Shown here one piece after another: positions 25,797-34,062 of a stretch of DNA of 45,306 nucleotides. The stretch lies in contig QZKB01000008.1 in NCBI GenBank assembly GCA_003599415.1, forward strand, positions 1 to 45,306. The letters run 5' to 3'. This DNA is from Ignavibacteriales bacterium (GTDB lineage Bacteria; Bacteroidota; Ignavibacteria; Ignavibacteriales; SURF-24). How positions within the stretch are numbered: position 1 is the stretch's first letter; each line of letters starts with the position of its first letter. The notes under the pieces were generated by a model. The model did no database searches. It was not told where the DNA came from and saw nothing but the letters and a program-made list of their open reading frames with translations. The position numbers and the translations under genes are program-made.

Positions 25797-27142
25797 TGAG
25801 CAACAGCCATCTTATGTTTTGGTTTAATGTTAAAATTGCCTGTTTTTCTGAAAACAGGTTCAACCGGTTTACCTTTTAAATATTTGCCAATGTTCTTTTC
25901 CTCTACTGCTTTTTTAAGTACAGGCAGAACTTCATTATAAACTCTTATAGTATAAAGGATATCTTCATCGGTATGCGAATAAGACATATTGTGGAAACCC
26001 GACCAGAGAATCCCATGCTTTATCATTTCCTGCTGAACTAAGGATTTCATCTCTAACGGATTACCCGCAGATGAATCAAAACTGACTATTGACCGGCAAT
26101 TGTAACCTGAACATTTTGTGTAAGGCATATCAAGCTTTACTGCCAACTCATTATAAGAGGTTATTAATTTTGCGCCCTGCTTTGATAAGTAAGCAGGAAC
26201 ATTTTTCTCTTTAAGTTCAGTAATTGTTGCTTTTGCGGCGGCAAGAGATAAAGCTTCTCCGCCGAATGTAGTAAAGAAGAAAACTTCTTTCTCAAGCAGT
26301 TTCATTATATCTTTTCTTCCGGTAAGAATTGAAAGAGGCATTCCGTTGGCAACAGCTTTTGAATAGCAGGCCAAATCAGGTCTTATATAAAAATACTCTT
26401 GTGCTCCGCCAAGCGCCAGCCTGAAGCCCGTCCACATTTCATCAAAAATTAGTAAGACGCCTTTCTTTTGGCAGACATTTTTCAGTTTAATAAGGTACTC
26501 GTCTTTCGGAGCCTCAAATACAATCGGTTCAAGAATAACTGCTGCAACATCGGAATCAATAGAATCAATTACTGTTCTTATATCGTTGTAATTAAAAGTG
26601 AAAGTTAAATCCTGTATCTCTGAAGGAATGCCATTGTTTCTGTCGGTCACGGATATGTACCAGTCGTGCCAGCCATGATAGCCGCAGCATAAGATTTTAT
26701 TTCTGCCTGTATAAGCGCGTGCAAGTCTTACGGCAGCGCTTGTTACATCGGCACCGGTTTTACTAAATCTTACCGCTTCCGCGTTTGGAATAATTTCATT
26801 TATCAATTCGGCAACTTCAACTTCAAGCGGGTGCATTAAGGAAAAAGTAATGCCCTCTTCAAGCTGCTTTCTTATTGCTTCGTCAACTTTTTCATATGCA
26901 TATCCAAGTGAAAGCGGTCCGATTCCCATATTGTAATCAAGGTATTCATTTCCGTCAGCATCCCAGACATGAGAGCCTTTACCCTTAACAAGATATTTCG
27001 GTGCAATACCTTTAACATATTGTCCCGGTCCCTTTGCTAAAGTCTGAGTAGCTGATGGTATTAAACTAAGAGCTCTTCCGTACAGTTTATTTGATTCTGT
27101 TATATCCGGATAATCATTGTTAAATTTAATTTCGTTGGGCAT
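25793..27142 (-). CDS. Class III aminotransferase, glutamate-1-semialdehyde-aminomutase-like
   Basis: 449-aa PLP enzyme, fold type I class III. Motifs: DADGNEYLDYNMGIGPLSLGY, SKTGADVTSAAVRLARAYTGR (PLP phosphate binding), YHGWHDW, DEMWTGFR (Asp234-Glu235) and the Schiff-base Lys262 in CYSKAVANGMP. Similar enzymes in surface-polysaccharide loci transfer an amino group onto a sugar or sugar-derived aldehyde. Lies between transketolase subunits and SDR, so it probably aminates the intermediate they make. A housekeeping HemL role is unlikely given context and divergence. Confidence 0.87.
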   Translation of the reverse strand: MPNEIKFNNDYPDITESNKLYGRALSLIPSATQTLAKGPGQYVKGIAPKYLVKGKGSHVWDADGNEYLDYNMGIGPLSLGYAYEKVDEAIRKQLEEGITFSLMHPLEVEVAELINEIIPNAEAVRFSKTGADVTSAAVRLARAYTGRNKILCCGYHGWHDWYISVTDRNNGIPSEIQDLTFTFNYNDIRTVIDSIDSDVAAVILEPIVFEAPKDEYLIKLKNVCQKKGVLLIFDEMWTGFRLALGGAQEYFYIRPDLACYSKAVANGMPLSILTGRKDIMKLLEKEVFFFTTFGGEALSLAAAKATITELKEKNVPAYLSKQGAKLITSYNELAVKLDMPYTKCSGYNCRSIVSFDSSAGNPLEMKSLVQQEMIKHGILWSGFHNMSYSHTDEDILYTIRVYNEVLPVLKKAVEEKNIGKYLKGKPVEPVFRKTGNFNIKPKHKMAVAQ

Positions 27143-27161
27143 TATTTACTCTTCTGTTTTT

Positions 27162-28100
27162 TTAGTCAAATACCTTTTCAAATTTTTTATCTGAAAAGTC
27201 TGTTTCAAATTCTATTTTAATTTTTTCCGCTAATTGCCTGCCTGTAAAACCTTCGTATTCAAGCACATCATTCAGTAAAGCCGGTTTAAACCATTTATCT
27301 TTCAGTGCGATTGGCAATACTCTTGTGCAGGTTTGTTCTTTAACCAGAACTTCCGAGACTATTGAAAACAATCCGCCTGTTAAAAAATGATCTTCAATAG
27401 TTACAATAAGAGAAGATTGAGAAGCCGCCTGTACAATAGCATCAACATCTATGGGTTTAACCGTTCTCATATTCAGAAGCCCCACAGAAATGCCCTGCTC
27501 TGCAAGAATATCTTTTGCTATAATAGCTTCGCGAAGCAAAGTACCGTAAACAAGTATTGTAATATCCAGTCCTTCGGAAATCACTTCCGCTTTACCAATC
27601 TGAAAATCCGGATTGTGTTCAATAACATTTGCAAAATTAGTATAACGAATGTAATACGGAGCCGGACTTTTAAGCACTTTCTCAAGTCCTATCTTCAAAT
27701 CCTGTTCATCTGCGGGACAAAAAATATTTACGCCCGGAATTCCGCGCATCAGGGAAACGTCCTCAATTGCCTGGTGGGTTGGCCCGTTAGCTTCCGAAAG
27801 GAATCCGGGGACAGCGCCTATAAGTTTAACCGGAAGCTGCCCAATGCCAATATCAGTTCTTATAAATTCAAATGCCCGCATTGTAAGGAATGTGGACAGC
27901 GCATGCACAATTGGAATTCTTCCGCGCAGGGCAAGCCCGGCTGCTGTTCCAACTAATGTCTGTTCTGTAATTCCAGTATCAATAAACCTTTCTTTAATTA
28001 ATCCCGGTAAATTTCTAATAGCTGCACGGTTTTCCGCTGTCAGAACAATAAACCTGTCGTCATTTGCGAGTAGCTTGTATAAAGTTTCTTCGTAGTTCAT
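27162..28100 (-). CDS. Transketolase, C-terminal subunit
   Basis: 312 aa covering the pyrimidine-binding and C-terminal transketolase domains (RFIDTGITEQTLVGTAAGLALRG with the catalytic-dimer Glu, GPTHQAIEDVSLMRGIPG, and the C-domain DITILVYGTLLREAIIAKDIL). Separate from the N-terminal half, which is the next gene upstream, four bases away. Split transketolases of this kind recur in secondary and glycan pathways, where they move a two-carbon ketol unit. Confidence 0.9.
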   Translation of the reverse strand: MNYEETLYKLLANDDRFIVLTAENRAAIRNLPGLIKERFIDTGITEQTLVGTAAGLALRGRIPIVHALSTFLTMRAFEFIRTDIGIGQLPVKLIGAVPGFLSEANGPTHQAIEDVSLMRGIPGVNIFCPADEQDLKIGLEKVLKSPAPYYIRYTNFANVIEHNPDFQIGKAEVISEGLDITILVYGTLLREAIIAKDILAEQGISVGLLNMRTVKPIDVDAIVQAASQSSLIVTIEDHFLTGGLFSIVSEVLVKEQTCTRVLPIALKDKWFKPALLNDVLEYEGFTGRQLAEKIKIEFETDFSDKKFEKVFD

Positions 28101-28104
28101 ATTA

Positions 28105-28962
28105 TTATCTTACTGTTAAAGTTGGAGATGTTAATTCTGCCGTCTGATTATTATGCAGTTCATATATAAGAGACTGAACTTCTTCTGCCGAGAAATTACA
28201 AAACCACCTGTCTGCTCTTTCCTGTATACTCGGTACTCCTTTACCTCTTATAGTATCTGCAATTACAACGGAAGGTAATTCTTTTACGAACGGGTGCCGT
28301 GTTAATACTTCGTGAATATCTTCAAAGCTGTGTCCGTTTATTGAAACAGAAATGCAGCCGAATGATTCAAACTTTCTTTCGAGAGGCTCAAGCGGAATTA
28401 GTTTTTCCGTCATTTCATTTGCCTGGAACCGATTCCTATCTACAATTATTAATAAGTTATCCAGTTTATAAGCGGAAGCGACAAGCAATGCTTCCCATAT
28501 AGAACCTTCATTTAATTCGCCGTCGCCTGTAAGAACAACAATTCTGTTGTTTTGATTTTTCATTTTACAATCGATTGCAACACCGATTGAAACAGAGAGC
28601 AAATGGCCAAGTGAACCGGAATGGAATTCAACACCCGGGATATTCCTGTTTGGATGCCAGTAGATAAAATCATTTGTCTTAAGATGATTTTTCAACCTGT
28701 CTTTTTCAATAAAACCAAGTTCTGCAAAAACGCCATACAACGCCGGGACATCATGGCCTTTGGAAAGGAAAAAATAATCTCTGTCCGGGTTATTAAGATT
28801 CTGAGGATTGATATTCAGAAATTTGGAATAGAGATAGACGATAATATCAACGCAGGATAATGATGCACCTGTAAAACAGCCTCCGCCGGTGGACATTCTT
28901 AAAATGTGTTCCCTTACTTTTAGTGCGGTAGATTTTAATTTTTCTATTTCAATTGATTTCAT
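28105..28962 (-). CDS. Transketolase, N-terminal (TPP-binding) subunit
   Basis: 285 aa with the diphosphate-binding TPP motif GDGELNEGSIWEA (146-158) ending in VDRN, and substrate/TPP histidines in LSKGHDVPALY and FHSGSLGH. Needs the C-terminal subunit encoded next to form an active heterotetramer. Full-length transketolase is about 660 aa; the two halves here total 597. The location inside the sugar operon indicates a dedicated carbon-chain-building step rather than the pentose phosphate pathway. Confidence 0.9.
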   Translation of the reverse strand: MKSIEIEKLKSTALKVREHILRMSTGGGCFTGASLSCVDIIVYLYSKFLNINPQNLNNPDRDYFFLSKGHDVPALYGVFAELGFIEKDRLKNHLKTNDFIYWHPNRNIPGVEFHSGSLGHLLSVSIGVAIDCKMKNQNNRIVVLTGDGELNEGSIWEALLVASAYKLDNLLIIVDRNRFQANEMTEKLIPLEPLERKFESFGCISVSINGHSFEDIHEVLTRHPFVKELPSVVIADTIRGKGVPSIQERADRWFCNFSAEEVQSLIYELHNNQTAELTSPTLTVR

Positions 28963-28964
28963 TT

Positions 28965-29774
28965 CTATATTCTTGTTTGGTTTAACGTAATAGTCTTTAG
29001 TTCATTTAAGTGATGCCTGTACCAGTTTACGCCAAGATATTTTTTGTTGATTTCTGCAATTTCAGGTTTTCGTTTAAGAAGGCTTAATATGTCATATAAA
29101 TCGAACCTCGGGTTTGCCGGATACAATTCATCATACACTTTGCTTATGAATTGATAATCTTCCTCATAGTCAAGAGTCCATCTGTGGGTCATTGAATAAT
29201 CGAGTTTTGTTTCCCATTCAACGTTACCTATTCTGAATCTGTCCGGGTTTTCCCAGAAGAATGGTGTAGTATGTTCGCGTTCAAAATTTTTTCTTGCGCG
29301 TGCCCAGCCGAATCTAAGAGAATTCATAGCTATAATTTCCACATCATTACCGTCGGGATAAGTAGCCGGGTGAAGGTTAGAGACATAATCAAATTCGTCG
29401 CTGTACTTAAGGAAATATTTAATTACCCTGTCAATAATCTTTGGATCAATTAACGGGCAGTCGGATGGAATTTTAATTACAACATCGGCATTATATTTTA
29501 ATCCGGCTTTAAAATGCCTGTCGAGTAAATCGGTTGGATGGCCCCGGTAAAAAAGAATCTTTTCCTTTTTGCAAACATCTTCAATCGGGTCATCTTCTTT
29601 TAATGTTGTGGTTGCTACCACAACAGTCCCGGTAAGGTGTGCCCCCTTAACTCTTTCCACCATTTTAGACAACACATTTTTATTTGCAAGAGGCAATAAA
29701 ACTTTGCCAGGCAACCTTGAGGATGCTGTTCTTGCCTGTATGATGGTTACTATATTAATGATTGAATTACCCAT
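28965..29774 (-). CDS. SpsF/NeuA-type cytidylyltransferase
   Basis: 269-aa nucleotidyltransferase with the CTP-binding N-terminus IIQARTASSRLPGKVLLPLANK (signature R-xx-S-x-R-L-P-x-K), VVVATTTLKEDD and IPSDCPLIDPKIID (metal-binding Asp). SpsF-like enzymes activate sugar acids as CMP derivatives, here probably the dephosphorylated ulosonic acid. Two bases separate it from the transketolase gene and nine from the upstream glycosyltransferase-like gene. Confidence 0.87.
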   Translation of the reverse strand: MGNSIINIVTIIQARTASSRLPGKVLLPLANKNVLSKMVERVKGAHLTGTVVVATTTLKEDDPIEDVCKKEKILFYRGHPTDLLDRHFKAGLKYNADVVIKIPSDCPLIDPKIIDRVIKYFLKYSDEFDYVSNLHPATYPDGNDVEIIAMNSLRFGWARARKNFEREHTTPFFWENPDRFRIGNVEWETKLDYSMTHRWTLDYEEDYQFISKVYDELYPANPRFDLYDILSLLKRKPEIAEINKKYLGVNWYRHHLNELKTITLNQTRI

Positions 29775-29783
29775 TATTACAGT

Positions 29784-30827
29784 TCATGCAATTTTAACAA
29801 TCCTGTTTTTAAAGTTTCCTGCTTTCATATTATTCGTCTTTGGGGGCAATCTGAAAATTTTGAGATCTTTAGCGTTAAGCAGTTCATATGCAACGGCGGC
29901 AATATTTTTTGCAGAGCCTCCACTATTCTGAAGAGGAACAAGTTTTTTCAGCATATCTATATCGAATTCTGAATAAACTTTTTTGCCAAGGGCTAACCCG
30001 ACATAAACCACGGAAGAGAATCTTGTAATAAGAGTATCGCAGTTAGCAATCATATGATTTGTATTGCCTGATGAAAAGATAACTGAGCCGGGAGCATATT
30101 TATTAATTTCTTTTATTGCTCTTTTAATTTTTTCATTCGGATGGAGTTTAAATATAAGTTGTCTTCCGTCTGCAACTCTTAAGCATTTCTCTATAAACTT
30201 TTTCCTGTTTTCATATTTAAATGTTTCGCGCGCATCAGACGTAGCAACAAGAACATACTTTTCATACGGAAAATCATTTAACAGGTATTGCCTGCAATAA
30301 TCAAAATTAGGGATGCCGGTTACAACAAGCTTTTCCCTGTTCAATCCTTTTTCTATAAAAAATTCTTTATATCCTTCGGATGCGACGCAAAAATATTCAT
30401 AAGCATCTGACTGACCTGTTGCAGCTGTTCCGGCTAAAAAGCGCGGCAACTTTAGTCTTTTAACAAGCCGGAATAAAATATTTTCCGCATCAGTCATTCC
30501 TTCCTGCACCAGTATAATTTTCTTATTCTTAATATTGTTCTGGATGATTAAATCCGTGCATGTAAATACAAGATCATATTTATGAAGCTGCCCTTCAAAA
30601 TCTAACTGAAGCTTATTGTCTTTAAGATATTGAATTGTATTCTTTCTAAACTGACCGCCAAGAATTGAGAAATCAAGAAAGCCTGCATTGGCAAGCGACT
30701 TAATAATTCCATCTGCATAGAAAGGTGTAAAGTAATTATCATATTCGCTTAACTCACCTGATATCTTGTGCATCATAGTCGTTTGGTTCAGTGAACCGCA
30801 TATATAAAGAATTTTTTTCTTGCGCAT
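29784..30827 (-). CDS. GT-B-like glycosyltransferase/polysaccharide polymerase-like protein
   Basis: 347 aa, first gene of the operon. The second half has a nucleotide-sugar-binding GT-B look: VLVATSDARETFKYENRKKF, RQLIFKLHPNEKIK, GSVIFSSGNTNHMIANCDTLITRFSSVVYVGLALGKKVY. This resembles CDP-glycerol glycerophosphotransferase-like and polysialyltransferase-like proteins. Likely transfers the CMP-activated sugar made by the operon onto a surface glycan; donor unproven. I start at ATG 30827 (MRKKK); an in-frame ATG at 30839 has no ribosome site. Four Pho-box-like repeats end about 40 bases upstream. Confidence 0.7.
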   Translation of the reverse strand: MRKKKILYICGSLNQTTMMHKISGELSEYDNYFTPFYADGIIKSLANAGFLDFSILGGQFRKNTIQYLKDNKLQLDFEGQLHKYDLVFTCTDLIIQNNIKNKKIILVQEGMTDAENILFRLVKRLKLPRFLAGTAATGQSDAYEYFCVASEGYKEFFIEKGLNREKLVVTGIPNFDYCRQYLLNDFPYEKYVLVATSDARETFKYENRKKFIEKCLRVADGRQLIFKLHPNEKIKRAIKEINKYAPGSVIFSSGNTNHMIANCDTLITRFSSVVYVGLALGKKVYSEFDIDMLKKLVPLQNSGGSAKNIAAVAYELLNAKDLKIFRLPPKTNNMKAGNFKNRIVKIA

Positions 30828-30866
30828 AATTATTTCCATCGTAAAATAACAGCCGTAAAATATTGC

Positions 30867-30910
30867 CTGAATGTTAAGTAAATATTAAGACAGGGTTAAC
30901 TAATTGTTAA
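30867..30910 (-). promoter_or_regulatory. Pho-box-like array of four 11-mers before the sugar/OlsF operon
   Basis: Read on the minus strand: TTAACAATTAG, TTAACCCTGTC, TTAATATTTAC, TTAACATTCAG, with no gap. Each unit starts TTAA[CT][AC], the half-site type of Bacillus and cyanobacterial Pho boxes (TTAACA with five spacer bases). The array ends 39 bases before the ATG, leaving room for a -10 element such as TATTTT. It resembles the arrays at 31143 and 33973. Confidence 0.75.
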
Positions 30911-30998
30911 TTCAAAGCTGCGGGTAAGTTGAATGCGGGATTTATAACTTAAAACTTATTATTTATTTAATGCTGATGCTGAACCGGTCAGATACTTT

Positions 30999-31022
30999 AA
31001 GCAAACCGGTTAGTGTTTGCTT
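30999..31022. repeat. Inverted repeat AAGCAAAC/GTTTGCTT
   Basis: Perfect 8-bp inverted repeat with an 8-base spacer, midway between the two divergent Pho-box arrays in a 389-base gene-free interval (30828-31216). Could be an operator or a hairpin; no T-run follows on either strand. Nearby are two AACCGG-containing hexamers (30982, 31005). Confidence 0.5.
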
Positions 31023-31142
31023 TAATCGATGCAATACTTAAACCTAATAATAATCCTGCAGGGTTTGGTTTATTTAATATTATTACAAGGCAACCACTTT
31101 GATGTTCTTTGTTCAAACAATCTTCGCTCATTTTCTCTTTTC

Positions 31143-31186
31143 TTAATAATAAGTTAACATTCGCTTCATCTTAGTTTAACATTGAT
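31143..31186 (+). promoter_or_regulatory. Pho-box-like array of four 11-mers before the metallophosphoesterase
   Basis: Consecutive units TTAATAATAAG, TTAACATTCGC, TTCATCTTAGT, TTAACATTGAT; units 2 and 4 carry a perfect TTAACATT, unit 3 is degenerate. The array ends 30 bases before the ATG at 31217. Confidence 0.7.
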
Positions 31187-31216
31187 ATCTTACTTTTGAA
31201 ATCAAAAAAGGGAAAA

Positions 31217-32146
31217 ATGCGAATAGCTCATATATCGGATTTACACATCTGCGCTAAAAATAAACGGACAAATATCCGCAACACAAAATATATCCTGAAT
31301 TATATAATTAATAATAATTTCGATCACGTTGTGGTTACAGGAGATGTTTCCGACAATGCGCATAGCAGAGATTTTGAAATACTGAGAAACCTGTTTGATA
31401 AAGCCGGTTTGTTAGACAACGATAAGCTTACAATGATTATCGGTAATCATGATATTTTCGGCGGGGTGCAGAAACCCGAAGATATTTTTACATTCCCCAA
31501 GAAATGCATGCAAACCAACTATAAAAAAATGGTAGATGATTTTTATACCTATTTTATTGAGGCATTCTGGAAGACTTATCATCCGGTAGAAAATGAAGTA
31601 TTCCCTTTTGTTAAAGACCTTGGCAGGGTTATTCTTATCGGCTTAAACTCAGTCGATCATTATTCGAAAATTAAAAACCCTTTTGCTTCTAACGGAAGGA
31701 TAAGCAAGAAACAATACGAAGGACTTGAGAAAATATTTGCGATGGAAGAATATAAGAATAAGATAAGAATAGTCTGCATTCATCATCATTTTTATAAAGA
31801 ACCATTGTGCAATTCAAACCCAAACCTATCTCTGCTTGAAAGAATAGAAAAGCAGACAATGAAACTGCGCGGCAAAAAGAGATTATTGAATATGTTCGCT
31901 GAGAATGACGTTAAACTTGTTCTTCATGGTCACCTGCATGAAACATGCGAATACGACAAAAAGAATATCAGGTTTCTAAATGCCGGGGCAACAATAAACA
32001 ACAGTATTCCAAACCTTCTTAAAATAATTGAGATTGATATTTCAGAAATTCAGACAGCCTTTACTATCCGGGAACTTAACTATTCTGCACTCCGACTGGT
32101 AAAGGAAACCGAATTTACAGAAGCAATAAAAAGTATTGCAATTTAA
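31217..32146 (+). CDS. Calcineurin-like metallophosphoesterase
   Basis: 309 aa, cytoplasmic by lack of signal peptide. All five metal motifs are present: SDLH (Asp8, His10), GDVSD (Asp43), GNHD (76-79), HHH in VCIHHHF and GHLH in HGHLHE. The family includes CpdA-like phosphodiesterases, UDP-sugar hydrolases and phosphatases; the substrate cannot be read from sequence. ATG 31217 follows AAAAAGGGAAAA; the frame also opens at a TTG seven codons earlier, which I reject. Preceded by a Pho-box-like array, so it probably serves phosphate scavenging or turnover of phosphate esters. Confidence 0.88.
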   Translation: MRIAHISDLHICAKNKRTNIRNTKYILNYIINNNFDHVVVTGDVSDNAHSRDFEILRNLFDKAGLLDNDKLTMIIGNHDIFGGVQKPEDIFTFPKKCMQTNYKKMVDDFYTYFIEAFWKTYHPVENEVFPFVKDLGRVILIGLNSVDHYSKIKNPFASNGRISKKQYEGLEKIFAMEEYKNKIRIVCIHHHFYKEPLCNSNPNLSLLERIEKQTMKLRGKKRLLNMFAENDVKLVLHGHLHETCEYDKKNIRFLNAGATINNSIPNLLKIIEIDISEIQTAFTIRELNYSALRLVKETEFTEAIKSIAI

Positions 32147-32218
32147 CAGCAAAATGATTTTCTGAATATATAAAGCCTGATCATTCCTTCTGTTAACCGG
32201 AATCCTATTTGAAAACAA

Positions 32219-32830
32219 CTAAGGCTCTATTCCTATAATTAATAATGGAACGGGCGGATTAGTTCTGCCATGTCTTAAAACATTATGCACCTCTTTTTCA
32301 AACCAGGGAGGCCCCGAAGACATATTCTTCTGCATATTTTTAGTCGGTACAATTTCTATCCCTATATTAATTATCTGGCCGGTATAAAATGAAAGATGCT
32401 TCACAAATAAATCATAGGTTACTGCAAAATATTTACCCAGCTGTACTTCAACAGCAATTTTATTCTTTATGAAATCGGTCTGATTAAAGGAGTTGAGTAA
32501 AGGGTGTTTTAATTCCTCTAATATTTTCTTTTGTTGTTTAAAATCAAGCGGTTCAAGTATTTTAACAATATTCGGATCCGTTGAAACATAGAAGTCTCTT
32601 CTTCGTTCCTCCCAGCCTTTTTCATAAAGCAAAGATTTAAATTCTCCATTTAAGGTAACCGGATTATAAACTAATTTACCTCTGCGTGTTTTTTCTTCTG
32701 ATTCTTTTGTAAGATGTTTTTCGGCATCAATTGTATTTATTACGTACTCAATTTCTTTATATTCTTTTTTATGATGTACTAATAAATACTCTTCTCCATT
32801 TAAGTGTGAATATTTCTGAGTTAGTTTCAT
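32219..32830 (-). CDS. Type II restriction endonuclease, BglII/BstYI-like
   Basis: 203 aa. The active-site region DFIKNKIAVEVQLGKYFAV gives Asp119, Glu128 and Gln130, with the same spacing as Asp84, Glu93, Gln95 of BglII, where Glu-x-Gln replaces the common Glu-x-Lys. The downstream FVKHLSFYTGQIINIGIEIVPTK segment is typical of the family. Length agrees with BstYI-like enzymes rather than the longer BglII. Expected recognition sequence is RGATCY or AGATCT, by inference. Starts three bases after the methyltransferase gene stop. Confidence 0.82.
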   Translation of the reverse strand: MKLTQKYSHLNGEEYLLVHHKKEYKEIEYVINTIDAEKHLTKESEEKTRRGKLVYNPVTLNGEFKSLLYEKGWEERRRDFYVSTDPNIVKILEPLDFKQQKKILEELKHPLLNSFNQTDFIKNKIAVEVQLGKYFAVTYDLFVKHLSFYTGQIINIGIEIVPTKNMQKNMSSGPPWFEKEVHNVLRHGRTNPPVPLLIIGIEP

Positions 32831-32833
32831 TTA

Positions 32834-33778
32834 TTAACCTTTGAAGTTGAGTTTAAGCCATTCTTTGGGGTATTGTGCAACTTTATCATTTTTCGAAGGA
32901 ATATGAATTGGTTTGTTTATTGGTCTTAATTTTAATTCACCCTCTTTAAAGGCATCAATCCGGTTATTAGCCACATCAAAATATTTTTTTTCTTTTTCAA
33001 TCCCTATTGCATTTCTGTTATTCTTGATAGCTGCAATTACGGTTGAACCTACGCCTGCAAATGGGTCTAAAACCCAACTTTCTTTTTCGTTAGTCAATGC
33101 AAGTATGCAACGCTCTACTAATTCTACAGGGAACTGACATTGATGAATGGTTTTTTCAGGATGGTTGCTTTTAACATTCGGGATATTCCAGATCTCATTA
33201 TTCCAATCCATAGAAACTATTTCCCAAATATCAGACGGATTTTTTCCTCTCGGGTTTCCGGAAGGCAGCCCTTTTTTAGGACCTTTAAAATGTTTCTTCC
33301 CGGGATATTTGGAGGGAACTCTAACCTCATCCAAATTAAAAATATATTTATCTGATTTGGTGAACCAAAGTATCGTTTCATACCTTCCGGAAAATCTTTT
33401 TGATGCATGAAGACCATGCTCAAAATGCCAGATAATCCTGTTGCGTAGTTTCAATTTAAGTTGCTTAAAAATATCATAATAAAAAATATCAAGTGGAAAT
33501 ATTTCACCATTTTGAACAAAATTACCAACCTGCCAGCAGATGCTCCCTTTTTCAGAAAGTACATCAACAAGTTTTGCAATTATTTTCTTTTGAATATTTA
33601 AATAGTCTTCTATTGATTTTTTATCTTCATATTCTTTACCAAGATTATAAGGAGGTGAAGTTATTATCAGATCGAATTCCCGGTTAAATGTATCAATAAC
33701 TTTAAAGGTATCATCATTAATCATGGAATAGATTATTTCACTATTAAAATATCCGAATAAGGGTTCTTTTACTTTCAT
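32834..33778 (-). CDS. Type II DNA methyltransferase (beta-type motif order)
   Basis: 314-aa AdoMet-dependent amino-methyltransferase. Catalytic motif IV ITSPPYN (39-45) precedes the AdoMet-binding motif I WVLDPFAGVGSTVIAA (near 243), i.e. permuted beta order. SPPY occurs in N4-cytosine and some N6-adenine enzymes; partners of BglII/BstYI-like nucleases are N4-cytosine enzymes, so that is the more likely product. Encoded immediately upstream of the nuclease on the same strand, a compact two-gene restriction-modification system that protects the host DNA. Confidence 0.88.
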   Translation of the reverse strand: MKVKEPLFGYFNSEIIYSMINDDTFKVIDTFNREFDLIITSPPYNLGKEYEDKKSIEDYLNIQKKIIAKLVDVLSEKGSICWQVGNFVQNGEIFPLDIFYYDIFKQLKLKLRNRIIWHFEHGLHASKRFSGRYETILWFTKSDKYIFNLDEVRVPSKYPGKKHFKGPKKGLPSGNPRGKNPSDIWEIVSMDWNNEIWNIPNVKSNHPEKTIHQCQFPVELVERCILALTNEKESWVLDPFAGVGSTVIAAIKNNRNAIGIEKEKKYFDVANNRIDAFKEGELKLRPINKPIHIPSKNDKVAQYPKEWLKLNFKG

Positions 33779-33972
33779 TAAATGTAGTTCAATTTTGTTG
33801 ATCTAATTTATCAAATCCGTGTCTAAATTAAAATTGTTTTTTAAGTGATAATATTTTAATTACCATCACAAATAGCGTTCTGGCCGCTTGTAAATCTATC
33901 CTGACCAGATAGAGAATTTCCAATCCTTGGGCTGTACCGGACATTGATATGTTTTTTAAGTCTCTTTTTAAC

Positions 33973-34016
33973 TTAATATTTACTTAACATACCGTTAACA
34001 TTCTCTTAACATTAGT
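33973..34016 (+). promoter_or_regulatory. Pho-box-like array of four 11-mers before the TonB receptor
   Basis: Consecutive units TTAATATTTAC, TTAACATACCG, TTAACATTCTC, TTAACATTAGT without gaps, three with a perfect TTAACAT. The junction of the first two units (TTAATATTTACTTAACAT) is identical to that in the array at 30867-30910 on the other strand. Ends 46 bases before the ATG. Confidence 0.78.
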
Positions 34017-34062
34017 ATTGTAAATTTTCACCAGATAATTTCAACACACAAGAGAGAGAAAA

